From NCBI GenBank assembly GCA_015039365.1, contig WION01000004.1, forward strand, positions 806,001 through 870,000: DNA of 64,000 bases, in the 5' to 3' direction. Positions 45,041 to 56,732 of the stretch are shown piece after piece (positions within the stretch are counted from its first letter, which is position 1; every line of letters starts with the position of its first letter). Under the pieces are notes generated by a model. That model did no database searches, was not told the DNA's origin, and saw nothing but the letters and a program-made list of their open reading frames with translations. This DNA comes from Amanita rubescens (Eukaryota > Basidiomycota > Agaricomycetes > Agaricales > Amanitaceae). The translations under genes were made by a program, and so were the position numbers.

Positions 45041-45138
45041 ACATACTATCGCAACCCTGAAATTATTCCAAACTTGAGCTTGAACTTTGTACTTGTACTG
45101 AGACTCCAATCCTCACTAGCACTTCTCATACTCGTGTC

Positions 45139-48100
45139 ATGTATCGAACAATCTCACTGGACGACAAAGAGCCTCAACTACGCGTCCAAATAAATCAAAT
45201 CGACTACACGTTAGAACCTTCAGGAGAACTTGACAGTGCAGAATCTCATTCACGCGTGCCAGTAATTAGGATCTATGGTGCTTCGTCATTTGGGGAAACA
45301 GCTTGCGTTCACGTACATCAGGTTTATCCATACTTCTTCGTCGAATATCTGGACGAACCAGATCATAACCATGGTATGGTACTCCCTGCCCACCTAATTA
45401 CATGTCTCTGATATCAAAACAGTCAAGCATTACGCCGCAACATTAGCACGCTCATTGAACCATGCCCTTGCGCTGTCCTTAAAACGGAATCCGGACTCGC
45501 CTCATTCACAATATATTCGATCCATCATACCCGTGAAGGGTGTGCATTTCTATGGATTTCACGCACAATACTCACCTTTCCTGAAAATTTGCCTTGTGGA
45601 CCCCGCGGTTGTCAATCGTGCTGCTGCTATCATGCAATCTGGAACTATCATGGCTACTCGCTTTCGTACCTACGAAAGTAATCTTGGTTTCATTTTGCAG
45701 TTCATGTGCGACTTCAACCTCTACGGTTGTGGCTGGATCAACCTCCAAAGCGTCTTTTTACGTGGTGCTGAACAGTTGTCAGAGGGTGAAGAGTCTCGGA
45801 TACGCTATAATTTGGCACCATCTCCGTATTACTGTCAGTCACGGGTACCTCTCGAAGTCGATGTAGTCGCTCCACACATACTCAATAGAAATCAACTCGA
45901 GCTACGAGAAATGCACAACAAACTCCAAATACCAGCGCCCTTGATCTCGAATGGCCCACTTATTTCAAGTGTCCGTGAGCTTTGGGACGATGAACGCAAG
46001 CGTAGGTTAGCCCAGGGGCTAGATCCTTCGCCTGAGATGCCAATAGATCCTAGTGAATCAAAAAGGAAACCTGGGGGTGGTTGGGTTGCCGAGGCACGAT
46101 TATGGGATGAATTATCCAAACGAATACAACATGAAGGTGAAAATAGTTATGAAAGTCCACGACAAGAATGGGAAGAATGGATGATGACTGCCTTTGAAAG
46201 TGTCGAAGTCGTCTGGCAACGCGAATACAGGACATCGACATCTCTAGAACAACATACAATGGATCGTACTGATCTGAATAGCTGGTAATGAAGAGGACGT
46301 CGGAATCCAAGTCGACGTGGAAATGTTGTCAAGTCAGGAAGTTGCGCAGAGATTTCAGCTCGAGGAGGAAGAAGGAGAGGACATCTTTGAAGTACCGGAT
46401 GAAGACCTTGGAGATGAAGTCGAGGACACAGCAAAGCATTCAAAGGAGCTGAGCCATCCTAAGAGGTCCGTCTTTGCTCAATCACGATAAACGAATGATA
46501 ACTTGTATACAGTCCAGATGACCCGTTTAAGACCGATGAACCAGACGTTGCCATTAGTGGATTTAGACTGCCTGAGTACGTCTTATATTATAGTTATTGA
46601 GGGATAGCCATGCTTATACAAAAACGAACCTACAAGCACCGAAAATAAAGATCAAAATTTTGACATGACAATGTTAGTTGCTTTCAGTTGGATACGAACA
46701 CTGTGCATCACCTTAAAGACTTCGCAGGTCACCCTTAACGACTCCAACCCGGAAGCGGTCAGTTCGCTTATACTTTCTTTACATATGAACCTCACAATCG
46801 TGTGATATGCAGAGTCTTGCCAATGTCAGAATCGGACCAGATTGAACAGAGTCAGATGCCCTCGCCAGTCTCCTCACCGGAAACTACTTCGGGACATAAC
46901 GCTGGCGGCACTTCCAGACCTCTGAAACGGCGAAGACGCGAAACCAGTTTATTTCAAGATTTTGATGCTATATTCGGGAATTCAGAGCCTACCGCCAACA
47001 GTGCCCCGCAAGCTACGCAATTTATGAGACATCACTCTTATTCAGGGTTGAAAGCGAGTAGCATCAATAGATATGAATATGTCCAACATCCCCCATCTAC
47101 TTCTGACCTGCTGGAATCCCTCCAATCATATGATCTACCTGACAAAATTTACAGGGAACCCTATTATTCAAACAGTACTGACGTCCCAAAGAAAGCAAGA
47201 ACATACGCCGGCCTTGCATACCATTTGAAAGACGGTGGAGGTGTTGCTCACCTAGAGCCGTGGAAGAGCACATCCAAACCCGAGGAAATACCAAGGCTCT
47301 CATTAGGTGCTGATGTGCATCTCGACTCAGCAACCCTTGGAGGATGGGAATATGCAAGTTGTCCTCCTAGCGTCCAACAGGTGAAACGGTGGCTGCCAAC
47401 TAGAAGGAAGTTTTCGTCGGCCCCTCCTCGACGATTCTCGCAGGTATGGTAACTATAAATGTAATACAACAGTGACAAAGCAGTGTCAGATGGCCAGTAC
47501 ATCACTCAAGAACATATATGGATTAGGAACGTCGCCTGGGACACAGATCAGGAACCTGCGAGAAGTGCAATGCATGTCAATTCTCTCCTTGGAAGTTTTC
47601 GGTAAATATTAACCTCAAATCGAGACCGTGAAATAAGCTGAGTGATGTGTAGTGCCCGTGAACGATGGCAAGGCCCCGGATCCCGGGAGAGACGCGATTG
47701 CCGCAATTTTCTATGCTTTTCAGAAATCTGAAATAGAGAATGCTCAAAGAGGAGCGATCATTATCAGCTCTGAACACCTGAACAACAATAGGATACGAAT
47801 GTATATCATTTGAAGAGGTGTCGAGCGAACTCGAAGCTCTGAACTTGTTGGTTGATATCGTCGTCGAGCTTGATCCTGACATTGTCACCGGTTGGGAAGT
47901 TCAGCAGAGTTCCTGGGGATATGTCAATAGTAGGGCAGCGATTTACGGTTCGTTGCTCGTTTTTATTTTGTTTTCATAACGTTCAACGAAATCAGGCTAT
48001 GAGTTTTTGGATCTTATCTCCCGAGCTCCTGCCAGGCGAGCCGTAAACGATAATAATGATCAGTGGGGCTCTCGTCATACTTCGACGATCAAAGTTATTG

Positions 48101-50806
48101 GACGCCATGTTCTCAACGCTTGGAGAATAATGCGGTCCGAACAAAGCCTAGCTAGTTACACTCTTGAGAATGTCGTATTTCATGTCCTTCGTCGAAGGTG
48201 AACCTGATGTCGATTGATTGTCTTATATTCGGCTGATGACGTGTATGCGAGGGTTCCGCACTTCAGCCAATTGACGTTGGCGAAGTGGTATCAAAGCCCT
48301 GTATCCGCGCATGTGATTGCCATCCTTCAGCATTTCCATAACCGGACGCTGATGGTTCTCGAAATCTTGGATAAAATAGAATTCGTTACAAAAACAGCGT
48401 AGGTGCCACTCAACGATACAGACCCAGATGACACAATCTGTTATATAGTGAATTCGCCCGCGTTTTCGGTGTTGATTTCTTTTCTGTCATAAGTCGAGGA
48501 TCTCAATTCAAGGTGGAATCTTTCATGTTTCGCATTGCGAAAGCGGAGAATTATATTCTCTTGTCGCCTAGTAAGATTGATGTAAGTTCGCGGGAAGAAG
48601 ACGAAGCGACTCCACTGAGACTCTATAGGTCGGAAAACAAAATGCAGCCGAATGTATGCCACTCATCATGGAGCCTATGTCAGCCTTTTATTCGAGCCCC
48701 CTCGTTGTGTTGGACTTCCAATCGCTGTACCCCTCGGTAATGATTGCATACAATTATTGTTACTCGACGTGCCTCGGACGAGTGACGGACTTCAATGGAA
48801 AGAACAAATTAGGTGTCGTCAACCTTAATCAACCACATGGTATCCTTAATACCCTGAAGACACATATACAAAGTACGCTGGATACATTCGGTGTTGAATT
48901 TTGAAACTGAAGCCAAACGTTAGTCGCACCCAATGGTGTGATGTACGTCAAGCCTGGAGTACGGGATGGTTTACTTAAGAGAATGTTGATGGAATTACTT
49001 GAAACAAGGGTCATGGTAAAGCAGGCCATGAAAATTGCGAAGGACAACAAGGTGATTAAAGCAAAACCGTGTCCAGAATGATTGATTCAGCGCCCTTTCC
49101 AGTCACTAATGAAAGTGCTCAATGCAAGGCAATTGGGTCTAAAATATATCTGCAACGTTACGTATGGGTATACGAGCGCTACATATTCAGGCAGAATGCC
49201 TGCAGTAGAGATTGCTGACAGCATTGTGCAAAGTGGCCGGGAAACGTTAGAGAAGGTGAATGTGATATAATTTTGGTATTTTCGCATGATATACATGAAT
49301 TTCAGGCCATCGCCGTCATCAACGCTACCGGGAAATGGGGAGCCCAGGCAGGCAGCGTATCGTCTGAAAGGCAATTGTGTTGCTAATGACTCTTAGGTGG
49401 TGTATGGTGATACAGACAGTATCTTCGTGTAAGTTTTACTCTTTCGCTGTCCCGCGCATCTGTTTGCTGAATTTTCCAGATATCTACCGGGAAAGACGAA
49501 AGAACAAGCCTTTCGAATCGGTAGCGACATAGCCGACACTATCACAGCTCTTAATCCAAGTCCCATCAAGCTGAAATTTGAGAAAGTAGCGTGACACCCC
49601 AATGTCTATGACATCGTGCTAATATCTGTCATGGAGGTATATCACCCATGTGTTCTTCTCGCCAAGAAGCGATATGTCGGTTTCAAGTACGAAAGTCCGG
49701 ATCAAACAGAACCCATCTTCGACGCCAAGGGAATAGAAACAGTAAGGCGAGATGGCGTTCTTGCTCAACAAAAAATGACGGAAAATTGCCTCAAGTAAGC
49801 ACAAGTCAAGCTGGGAGGGGCGCGTCTGATCCGTTAAATGTCTAGGATGCTATTCCGTTCTCAGGACTTGAGCAAGATCAAGGCGTACTGTTATCGGTCT
49901 TGGACGAAGCTTCTGGATGACAACGCTTCTGTTAGAGACTATATATTTTCCAAAGAAGTGAAGCTAGGAACATATAGGTTTGTAATCCTCGCTCATCTAG
50001 TGCATATGCCATTCATGGTTTTCATAGTGAGAAGGTTCCCCCTCCGCCTGGTGCACTGGTTGCTTCAAGAAGAATGTTATCTGATCCGAACAGCGAACCA
50101 CAGTATGGAGAACGTGTCCCGTATGTCATAATCAAAGGGCCTCCGGGGTCTCGGTTAGTGGATCGGGCCGTGGATCCGTTAGAGCTCGTGCGGAATAGGT
50201 ATATTAAATCATGTTCATGATAACAAGCCGTACTAACATCCTTGAAGGCACATGCGGTTAGATGCATCGTTCTACATTACGAAAGTGCTCATTCCCCCCT
50301 TGGAACGGATACTCAATCTTGTGGGCGCCTGATGTGAGGCAATGGTATAATGACATGCCGAAACCGTCTCAACTGGATCCCACAACATCCCCCAAGAAAT
50401 CCACCAGAGCTATTGTTGATTCTCCCAGTAAAAGAAATATCAACGATCATTTCCATAACTGGCAATGTTTGGCGTGTAATGCTCCTGCGTTTGACGATGG
50501 TACGTCATGAGAAAAATATCTTTATTCCTACCTGAATTGGCTATAGAACTGTGTGAGGACTGTCGCTCATCTCCGCAAGAAGTTGCCGCAAAAATGGGTT
50601 ATCGGATGAAGGATAATACAAATCATCTTGCAAACTCTCATCTCATTTGCGCTTCTTGTGCAAGGACTGCACCGGGTGAGCCGGTTGAATGTGATTCGCT
50701 TGACTGTCCCTGGTTCTTTGCAAGGAAGAAAGCAGACAGGCGGATAGAAGTCATGCCAATCATCGAGAGGACATATCGAGGCGTAGGCGAATCTCGGACA
50801 CCGTAG
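45139..50806 (+). CDS. REV3: DNA polymerase zeta catalytic subunit REV3
   Basis: A B-family polymerase for translesion synthesis; the main mutagenic polymerase with Rev7. The N-terminal region ENTACVHVHQVYPYFFVEYL-like domain is seen as FGETACVHVHQVYPYFFVEY, followed by SIIPVKGVHFYGFHAQYSPF. The exonuclease-like region has IVVELDPDIVTGWEVQQSSW. Polymerase motif A is LVVLDFQSLYPSVMIAYNY (about 48695-48750), then LKYICNVTYGYTSATYSGRM (motif B area) and motif C VVYGDTDSIFV (about 49396-49430), followed by KKRYVGFKYESPD. The C terminus carries CysA (CLACNAPAFDD, LCEDCRSS) and the iron-sulphur CysB (CASCARTAPGEPVECDSLDC). At least 20 short introns. The length fits the yeast-size protein. Stop TAG 50804-50806. 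Confidence 0.95.
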
Positions 50807-50868
50807 GCCACGAATCATGCATCCATCGTTGTGTAATACGATTCACATTTTCATTTAAATAATCTATA

Positions 50869-51589
50869 CTACACTTGGTAAGCTCCTGGAGGTCCCTGGG
50901 CTGCAGTAGGGGTGGTTAGGATAGGTGCTGGTCTAATGTTACTATTATTTTGCGGTCTCTCCTCGTCGACTGGCTGGTATCCTTCTCGTCCGTTCGAGGT
51001 AAATCCCCCTGGCATTGACCAAACTACAGTTGAATCAGTTAAATCTTTGTGAACGACAGAGAGAGCATTATATACCCGTGGCGCCCGCCGAATCGAATCT
51101 TCCGAATCCAGCAATGTGAGAGTGACGCTCACGGACAATGTTGACGAATACGAATACGGTCGGTATCTGCTCGAGCTTCAACGAACATCATGATAGGAAA
51201 AACTATGATATACCGACCTTCATCAGTGCCAAGATGACAGTTAGCAATCTAATGATAGCGCTTTGTTCGTTGTTCAAAATCCAGACGAAATCAAACAGTA
51301 TTGATGCGCCAAGGAGAGCAGTGAACTATGGAGCCCATAAACGAGGAGAGTCTTATGAGCTTAAATGCACGCACTGTCTGCAGAGATTGAACGGCATCAG
51401 AGTTTTCCTGAACGTATGATCCAAATAGGAAGAGAGGGAAGTTATAGGATGGCGAAGAGAACAGACTGAGCCCAAAGGACAACAACTGTCAGCGTTTTTA
51501 TTAGTACTTTGGCAGGAGAAGTTGCACGTTTGAATCACCGTCTCTGCGAGTAAAAGTCTCAAAGGGTCGAGGCGCTGTACAAGGTCCAT
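50869..51589 (-). CDS. AGTRAP-like small membrane protein
   Basis: Five exons from ATG 51589: MDLVQRLDPLRLLLAET, then LLSFGLSLFSSPSYNFPLFL, FGSYVQENSDAVQSLQT, FTALLGASILFDFVWILNNE, SAIIRLLTVILALMK and IPTVFVFVNIVRERHSHIAG. After an intron that joins GAT to VWSMPGGFTSNGREG the tail is Pro-rich and ends GPPGAYQV. Three to four hydrophobic helices with YNFPLFLFG and ILFDFVWI resemble the type-1 angiotensin II receptor-associated protein family, found in fungi as a small Golgi or ER membrane protein of unknown role. All four introns have GT..AG borders. It converges with REV3 (62 bp) and is divergent from DPH7 (118 bp between ATGs). Confidence 0.65.
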
Positions 51590-51707
51590 TCTGTTCTGTA
51601 TCTGTTCACCAGTGCGCAGTCAGAGGGAGATTACCCTGGAGGGTCGCCGAAAGAAGTACTAACCTTCTATACTCGTGACGTTTGCGACTTTGCGTCACAG
51701 GCCCGAT

Positions 51708-53112
51708 ATGGCCTCCAGATTCGATACGGTGCAACCTGCAGATTGCCTGGAGTTTTGCCCTCATCCCCAAGCAACCGATATTTTTGTATGCGGAACGTAC
51801 AAGCTGAATGAGCGTGAAAGTGCAGGAGCCGATGGTCCTCTCAGACAAGGACAATGCCTAGTTTTCAGCATGGACAGGGGGAACACCTCTAAATTGTCAG
51901 TGAACTATTCGCGTTTTTTTAAAGAAATAAATCTAATAATGGTTCAAGTCGACAACTCCAAGCGATAGATTTTCCCGCAGTACCTGATATGAAATGGTTC
52001 GTCCACAGTAATGTTGTCTCTTAGGTCAAAGCATAGAAGGAACGGACAAGGTGTCATACAACGTCGTCTACCGATCCTATTCTCGGAGTTGCAGACTCGG
52101 AAGGGCATATCACTGTGATGAAATGGGATGTTCATAAGGTCCGTACTACGTCAGAAAGATTTGCTTGATTCAAACACATTTGTATCCCAGCGTATTCTTG
52201 AAAGACTGGACACTATCGCCTGTGCTTCTAGAGATGTCCTCTGCTTGTCGCTTGACTGGTCAAACAGGCGAACTCCACTTGGGTATGTCCACCCCCTCAT
52301 AGGTCAACCATACATGCTCAAGTGGCCCGCTCAAGCGGTCCAGGTAACCTTGTGGTTTCAATGTCGAACGGTTCTCTGTGCCTTTTACGTCCAACGGATG
52401 GTGGTAAACTTCTAAAGACCAATGAATGGCCCGCACACGAGTACGAACCATGGATCGCCGCATGGGATTATTGGGACACGAACATAATTTATTCTGGTTC
52501 GGCAAATTGCTTGGTGACTTTTTTTTTTGAATTAACACGTCGTCCCAGGTGGAGATGACTTGACTCTTAAATTCTGGGATGTAAGGCAGGACTTTGCTCG
52601 TCCATACTTTGTCAATAGACGGTATGTATTTGTAGATTCGAGTTTGTCTCTTTGGTGGCTCATACGTCATAGATTCGATGCTGGTGTGACTACTATTCAA
52701 AGTCATCCACACGTGGAAAACTTGATTGCTGTCGGCAGGTATGATAATGCAATAGTTCTAGCGTTGACTGACTTCGTTTGATAGTTACAATAATGTGGTA
52801 GCATTGATAGACAGGCGTAAGGCGACGATAGCGTTATCCGAGATAGACGTTGGCGGCGGAGTATGGCGTGCCAAGTGGAATCCTCAAGAGAATCGCAAGG
52901 GAGATTTATTGGTTGCTTGCATGCGCGACGGCTTCAAAGTTCTACATTATGAAGAAGGAATGCAGCAAGGACGGGTTGTGCGCCGATTTGATGACCACGA
53001 GTCACTCGCATATGGGGTAGACTGGTCATTTGAACCTCCAGCAGAAGATGGTACACAATTCGTGGGTAGTTGTTCATTCTATGATCATATGCTACACATT
53101 TGGAGGGCATGA
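51708..53112 (+). CDS. DPH7: Diphthine methyltransferase DPH7 (WDR85), WD40
   Basis: DPH7 removes the methyl ester in the fourth step of diphthamide synthesis on eEF2. Blocks: FDTVQPADCLEFCPHPQATD, IFVCGTYKLNERE, GQCLVFSMDRGN, GVADSEGHITVMKWDVHK, GNLVVSMSNGSLCLLRPTDG, EYEPWIAAWDYWDTNIIYSG, GDDLTLKFWDVR, GVTTIQSHPHVENLIAVG, VVALIDRRKATIALSEIDVG, GGGVWRAKWNPQENRKGDLL, VACMRDGFKVLHYEEG and HESLAYGVDWSFEPP. It ends SCSFYDHMLHIWRA. The GGGVWRxKWxP, VACMxxGF and HxSLAYGxDW blocks are diagnostic for DPH7. ATG 51708 chosen; an in-frame ATG at 51675 would add 11 residues. Confidence 0.92.
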
Positions 53113-53350
53113 AGAATGTCCCTTTACACTCTATTTATTGCACGGTATCGTACTCAGACCGTATCTTATGAATCTGGGTATGGATCAAGGGCATCTTTTC
53201 CATCATCGTCATGTCTAGGAGTGGTGTGCTTCCAAAACCCTGCGTTGGGAACCTTCATTATGAAAGCTAACGTCCATCGGGACAAGCCACGTAAAGTATC
53301 AGGACGGTGAATAGCTGCAGTGACCAGTGTAGAAAACGACAAGATGAAAG

Positions 53351-54903
53351 TCAGGCTACAAACCATAAGTAAAATGAACTGAAAGTGATGACATGTGCAT
53401 ACCGTTCTATTAGAGACACTAATTTGTTCCTTCCATTCAGCCAGGAGTTGGGCATGCACGTTCTCAAAGCTCTGGGTAGAACATACAAGGCCATTTCGCC
53501 TCTCCTGCGGCCGTTCTCGATCCAGATGCTGTTGCCACATGCAAGAGACCCTGTTAATAAACATCCGTATGGACCATCCCAGTAATCGTGCGAAATCCAT
53601 GGAAAAAGCCGTGCAAGTGCCAGCGTCCGAGTAAGGCAGACGGCATACCAGTACGATGCAACAAACGTTGACAGGAAGAAGGCACTTCGCAGGGCCGCTA
53701 TGAAGGTGGTCAAGGCGCGCTGGGCACGCAAGAGGCTCTTTGGACGGGTGAGAAGGATAGGCAAGAAGTGTACCTGTAGCAGAATAAGCTGATATGACAG
53801 ATCAGAAGATGAAGCCTTAGTTACAGGTAGGTAGATAGCAACGGCTTTAATGAATGCCGTCACACCCCGGAGAAAAGCATTGGTGGTACAACTGGAGGAG
53901 AGGCCAAAGTACTGGCCAACACGCCCATGTACTACTTCGCAAGGAATACCTCCGACACTCGACCTGGTTTGGACGCCCAGCGTCTGCCAGACGGGATTGG
54001 CTGATTGACCACCATACGGAGGCACCCGTGATGGATCGCCCCACTCCTTTGGGAAGCCCAAATCCTGAGAATATGATGTCAATAGATGGGGATATTCGGC
54101 GGATCCACGCAAATATGACCAGCGCTTGCCGTCGCGGAGTAGATTGAGCGCCTGTAATAGGCGACCATCTACATTGGCTAGCGCGCCGATCCACTTGACA
54201 TACGAACGAGGGAGTCTATTGGACCTTTAAGAAGAAGCGTGCCATGCGTGTTTCATGGACTGTACCGTTGCGGCTCATAGAAGAAGCACCACATTATTCT
54301 GAGGTCGAATTTCAGGTGACGCAACGAGAATATGGGAAATGATGCTTGCCTAGCGCTACAGGCCCAAAATATAAATGCATCTACTCTGGACGTCAAGGAA
54401 CGTCGATCTTGCCGTTCTTTTTCGGAAGGGGGTGGCTCCAACCTAGGTAGTTGAACTCTTGAGATTGAAAGCTGTAAAAGGACATCTAGCGCTCTTACAA
54501 AGAGCAGCATCGTCAGATCAAGAGTACTATCTCGTGACAATGATATCATTCCAGGACGTTGTAGCCGTCGCCATCGCCGTCTACCTGATTGCAACAGAGC
54601 AAGACCGACGGCGGATGATAAAAGGGTGGAGATGAAGGTCTTCTGGGAAGGCGTTAATTGGGTCCGGAAAAGGGTGGACAGGCGAGAAGCGGCGAGGCAA
54701 CGAATAGCATTACCTCCCGCAAGAGCTACGGTGATGGCGGAAGCAAAGCCATCATAACGGAGTTCCCTTGTAAGGATGCGTTTGATAGTAGATAAGGACA
54801 AACGGCGTTTAGTGACAAGATCGACCAGAAAAGGTAAAAGGGACGGAGAAAGGGATAGAGAAAGAGCAAGTGAATACGTACGGAGGGCGACATAGACAGG
54901 CAT
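53351..54903 (-). CDS. TMEM135-like membrane protein
   Basis: ATG 54903 starts MPVYVALRTYSLALSLSLSP, SLLPFLVDLVTKRRLSLSTI, with further helices KTFISTLLSSAVGLALLQSG and DLTMLLFVRALDVLLQLSIS. After introns come LPRSYVKWIGALANVDGRLL, CEVVHGRVGQYFGLSSSCTT, NAFLRGVTAFIKAVAIYLPV and HFLPILLTRPKSLLRAQRAL. The terminal region has GSLACGNSIWIENGRRRGEM, ALYVLPRALRTCMPNSWLNG and RNKLVSLIERYAHV. The Cys-rich N-half region, LPVH and the YVLPRALR block fit fungal homologues of TMEM135, a protein linked to peroxisomes and mitochondrial dynamics in animals. The start codon overlaps the stop of the upstream dysferlin-domain gene by one base. Confidence 0.72.
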
Positions 54904-55857
54904 TACTCGTGGTAACTCCAGAATTCTACTCCCCGTTCTGTTTTCACCGACGCTCCCATCCGCTCTACTGCCGCTAGAAACCTCGCCCGAGAATCTGGGT
55001 ACAAGAACATGTCCAATATTTGCTCTAAAGTGTATCTCCAACACCTTCATTATCTGCTCCCGCTCCATCCACTGACAGCCACACTTCCAACTTGTGTCCA
55101 TCCGTGTCTAATTGTTTCATAAGCGCTCGGCAACGATTCCAGCATTCTTCAGGGGTTTCTCCTTGCCAAACGCTACCCGCGTCTATGGAAGACACCGCAG
55201 TAATTTTTTCTGGTGGCAGCTGTTTCGCGGGTCTCATCATCAAGCCGTATCCATCGTCTACGTCTGACCCATCCCCCAGCACTCAACGGGCCAACTTCGG
55301 CTCGCCAGTGATGTCTACGAAAGAACCAGTTGTATTCAAAACCATCATACTGGACCTCCCCCGAGTCGGAACGCATATCGATCATCCACGATTTGGAGAC
55401 CCAACGCCATGTTCCATCTGGGAACTGGTAATCGTTTAGCGACTTGAAGGGTTGCTTCGAACGGGAAAAGGACGTAGAAGGTAACGTGAATGGAGCAGGG
55501 TCCATTGGAAGTAATGAACGATGGGAATAGCAACGAGTGGAAAATAGGGTCAACCTAATCTTATGAGCATAGTATTGTGCGCTAAGGTAATACAGACCCG
55601 CGTTGATTCTCGTAAAGTACAGCCCAAACGAACTTGTGCTGGTAATCATCGTCTGAGGTGGGGAGAGGATCGCTGAGAGTGATAAGTTGCAAGTCAGATG
55701 CCTCTGCGACGTCTTCGATATGTGGTACGGTTAGATGCTTGGGAGGCTGGCGGTGGCGGCGTAGTTGGAAAAATTTGCGGCGACGTGCTAAACTTTGACG
55801 AGCTTGGTTTGCATCCTGCTCGTTAGCGGGTATTGGAAAAGGAGAAGGAGAAGACAT
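54903..55857 (-). CDS. Dysferlin-domain (peroxin-like) protein, with a frame break
   Basis: ATG 55857 (further upstream codons are GTG, not ATG) opens MSSPSPFPIPANEQDANQAR, then RRRKFFQLRRHRQPPKHLTV and HKFVWAVLYENQRG. After a 43-bp intron: LTLFSTRCYSHRSLLPMDPA, SLNDYQFPDGTWRWVSKSWM, DGFEYNWFFRRHHWRAEVG and AGGWVRRRRWIRL, the inner and outer dysferlin halves of fungal Pex23/24/30-type peroxisomal membrane proteins. Coding then continues one base out of frame as MMRPAKQLPPEKITAVSSID, TPEECWNRCRALMKQLDTDG and HKLEVWLS. After an intron (about 55001-55050) it reads QILDMFLYPDSRARFLAAVE, ending EFWSYHE. The break lies at about 55241-55244. It is divergent from JAC1, 23 bp between ATGs. Confidence 0.75.
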
Positions 55858-55872
55858 GAACGGAGGACGTCG

Positions 55873-55878
55873 CACGTG
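55873..55878. promoter_or_regulatory. CACGTG E-box between divergent start codons
   Basis: Perfect CACGTG in the 23-bp spacer between ATG 55857 (dysferlin-domain gene) and ATG 55881 (JAC1), two bases from the latter. With so little space it must lie in transcribed or core-promoter DNA of at least one gene. Confidence 0.35.
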
Positions 55879-55880
55879 CC

Positions 55881-56657
55881 ATGTTCGGCCTCTTTAAGCG
55901 CCCGCTCGCTGCCCGCCTCACTCACCGCCTATTCTTCCACTCCAAGTCACTCCCCGCCTCATGTCCTTCTTGCCACACTCCTCTACCTTCCGCTTTACCC
56001 GCCTGCACCAACTGTTGGACTATTTCCAATGTCCCCGAAAACGTCACCCACCATCAACTTTTTGCTCTTCCTTACGACCCTAATCCATTCTCCGTCAATC
56101 TTCCTCTTCTCAGAAGGCGCTTTCTCCGAGCACAGACCACATGCCATCCAGATGCGTGGTCTTCCAAGGGTCCCGTAAGTCTTCCTTTTAGGCCCGAATT
56201 CACCTGACTAGTTGCTTCCCCAAGCATAAGCAAGACATCGCACAGGATATCTCATCACGACTGAACGGCGCATATCAGAGCTTGTTAAATCCATTGTCCC
56301 GTGCAGAATACATTCTAGAGCTCAACCAGCTGCCCATGTCTGAATCTGACCAGGTAAATGACATGGCCTTCATGTCCCATGTTATGGAAGCAAGAGAGAC
56401 CATCGAAGGTGGTGAGAATGAGATAGAGATAGTAACATTGGCTGAAGAAAATGATGGTGTGTTGTGTTTTGAGAAAACGTGTCGTGATGCTTAATAAATT
56501 CAATAATAATAATACAGCGCGGATCAACGAGACAGTGGCCGAAATCGAACGACTTGTTGGAGAGCAGAATTGGGTTAGAGTGAAGGAAGAAACGATAAGA
56601 TTGAGGTATCTAGAGGGAATCCGTCGGGCAGTAAACAAATGGCTAGACAATCAATAG
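55881..56657 (+). CDS. JAC1: Iron-sulphur co-chaperone HSC20/JAC1
   Basis: A J-domain protein that brings the ISU scaffold to mitochondrial Hsp70 for Fe-S cluster transfer. The N terminus MFGLFKRPLAARLTHRLFFH is Arg-rich and likely a mitochondrial presequence. Two CxxC pairs follow (CPSCHTPLPSALPACTNC), the zinc-binding element present in human HSCB and lost in yeast Jac1. The J domain has HHQLFALPYDPNPFSVNLPL, LLRRRFLRAQTTCHPDAW with the HPD triad, and, after an intron (56176-56224), KQDIAQDISSRLNGAYQSLL and NPLSRAEYIL. The HscB C-terminal part comprises AFMSHVMEARETIE and VAEIERLVGEQNWVRVKEET. An intron at about 56456-56515 is inferred. AP-2 alpha starts 75 bp after its stop. Confidence 0.93.
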
Positions 56658-56732
56658 AACTGTCGGTTACTTGATTTATTACTAATTGTAACCTCCAGTC
56701 TTCTGCCAGCTTCGGCTTCAGTTTCGCCCAAG

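Noticed and set aside
46270..46340. Apparent frame shift in REV3 after RTDLNSW
   Set aside because: A normal 49-bp intron starting GTAATG at 46285 and ending TCAAG restores the frame to QEVAQRFQLEEEE, so no mutation is needed.
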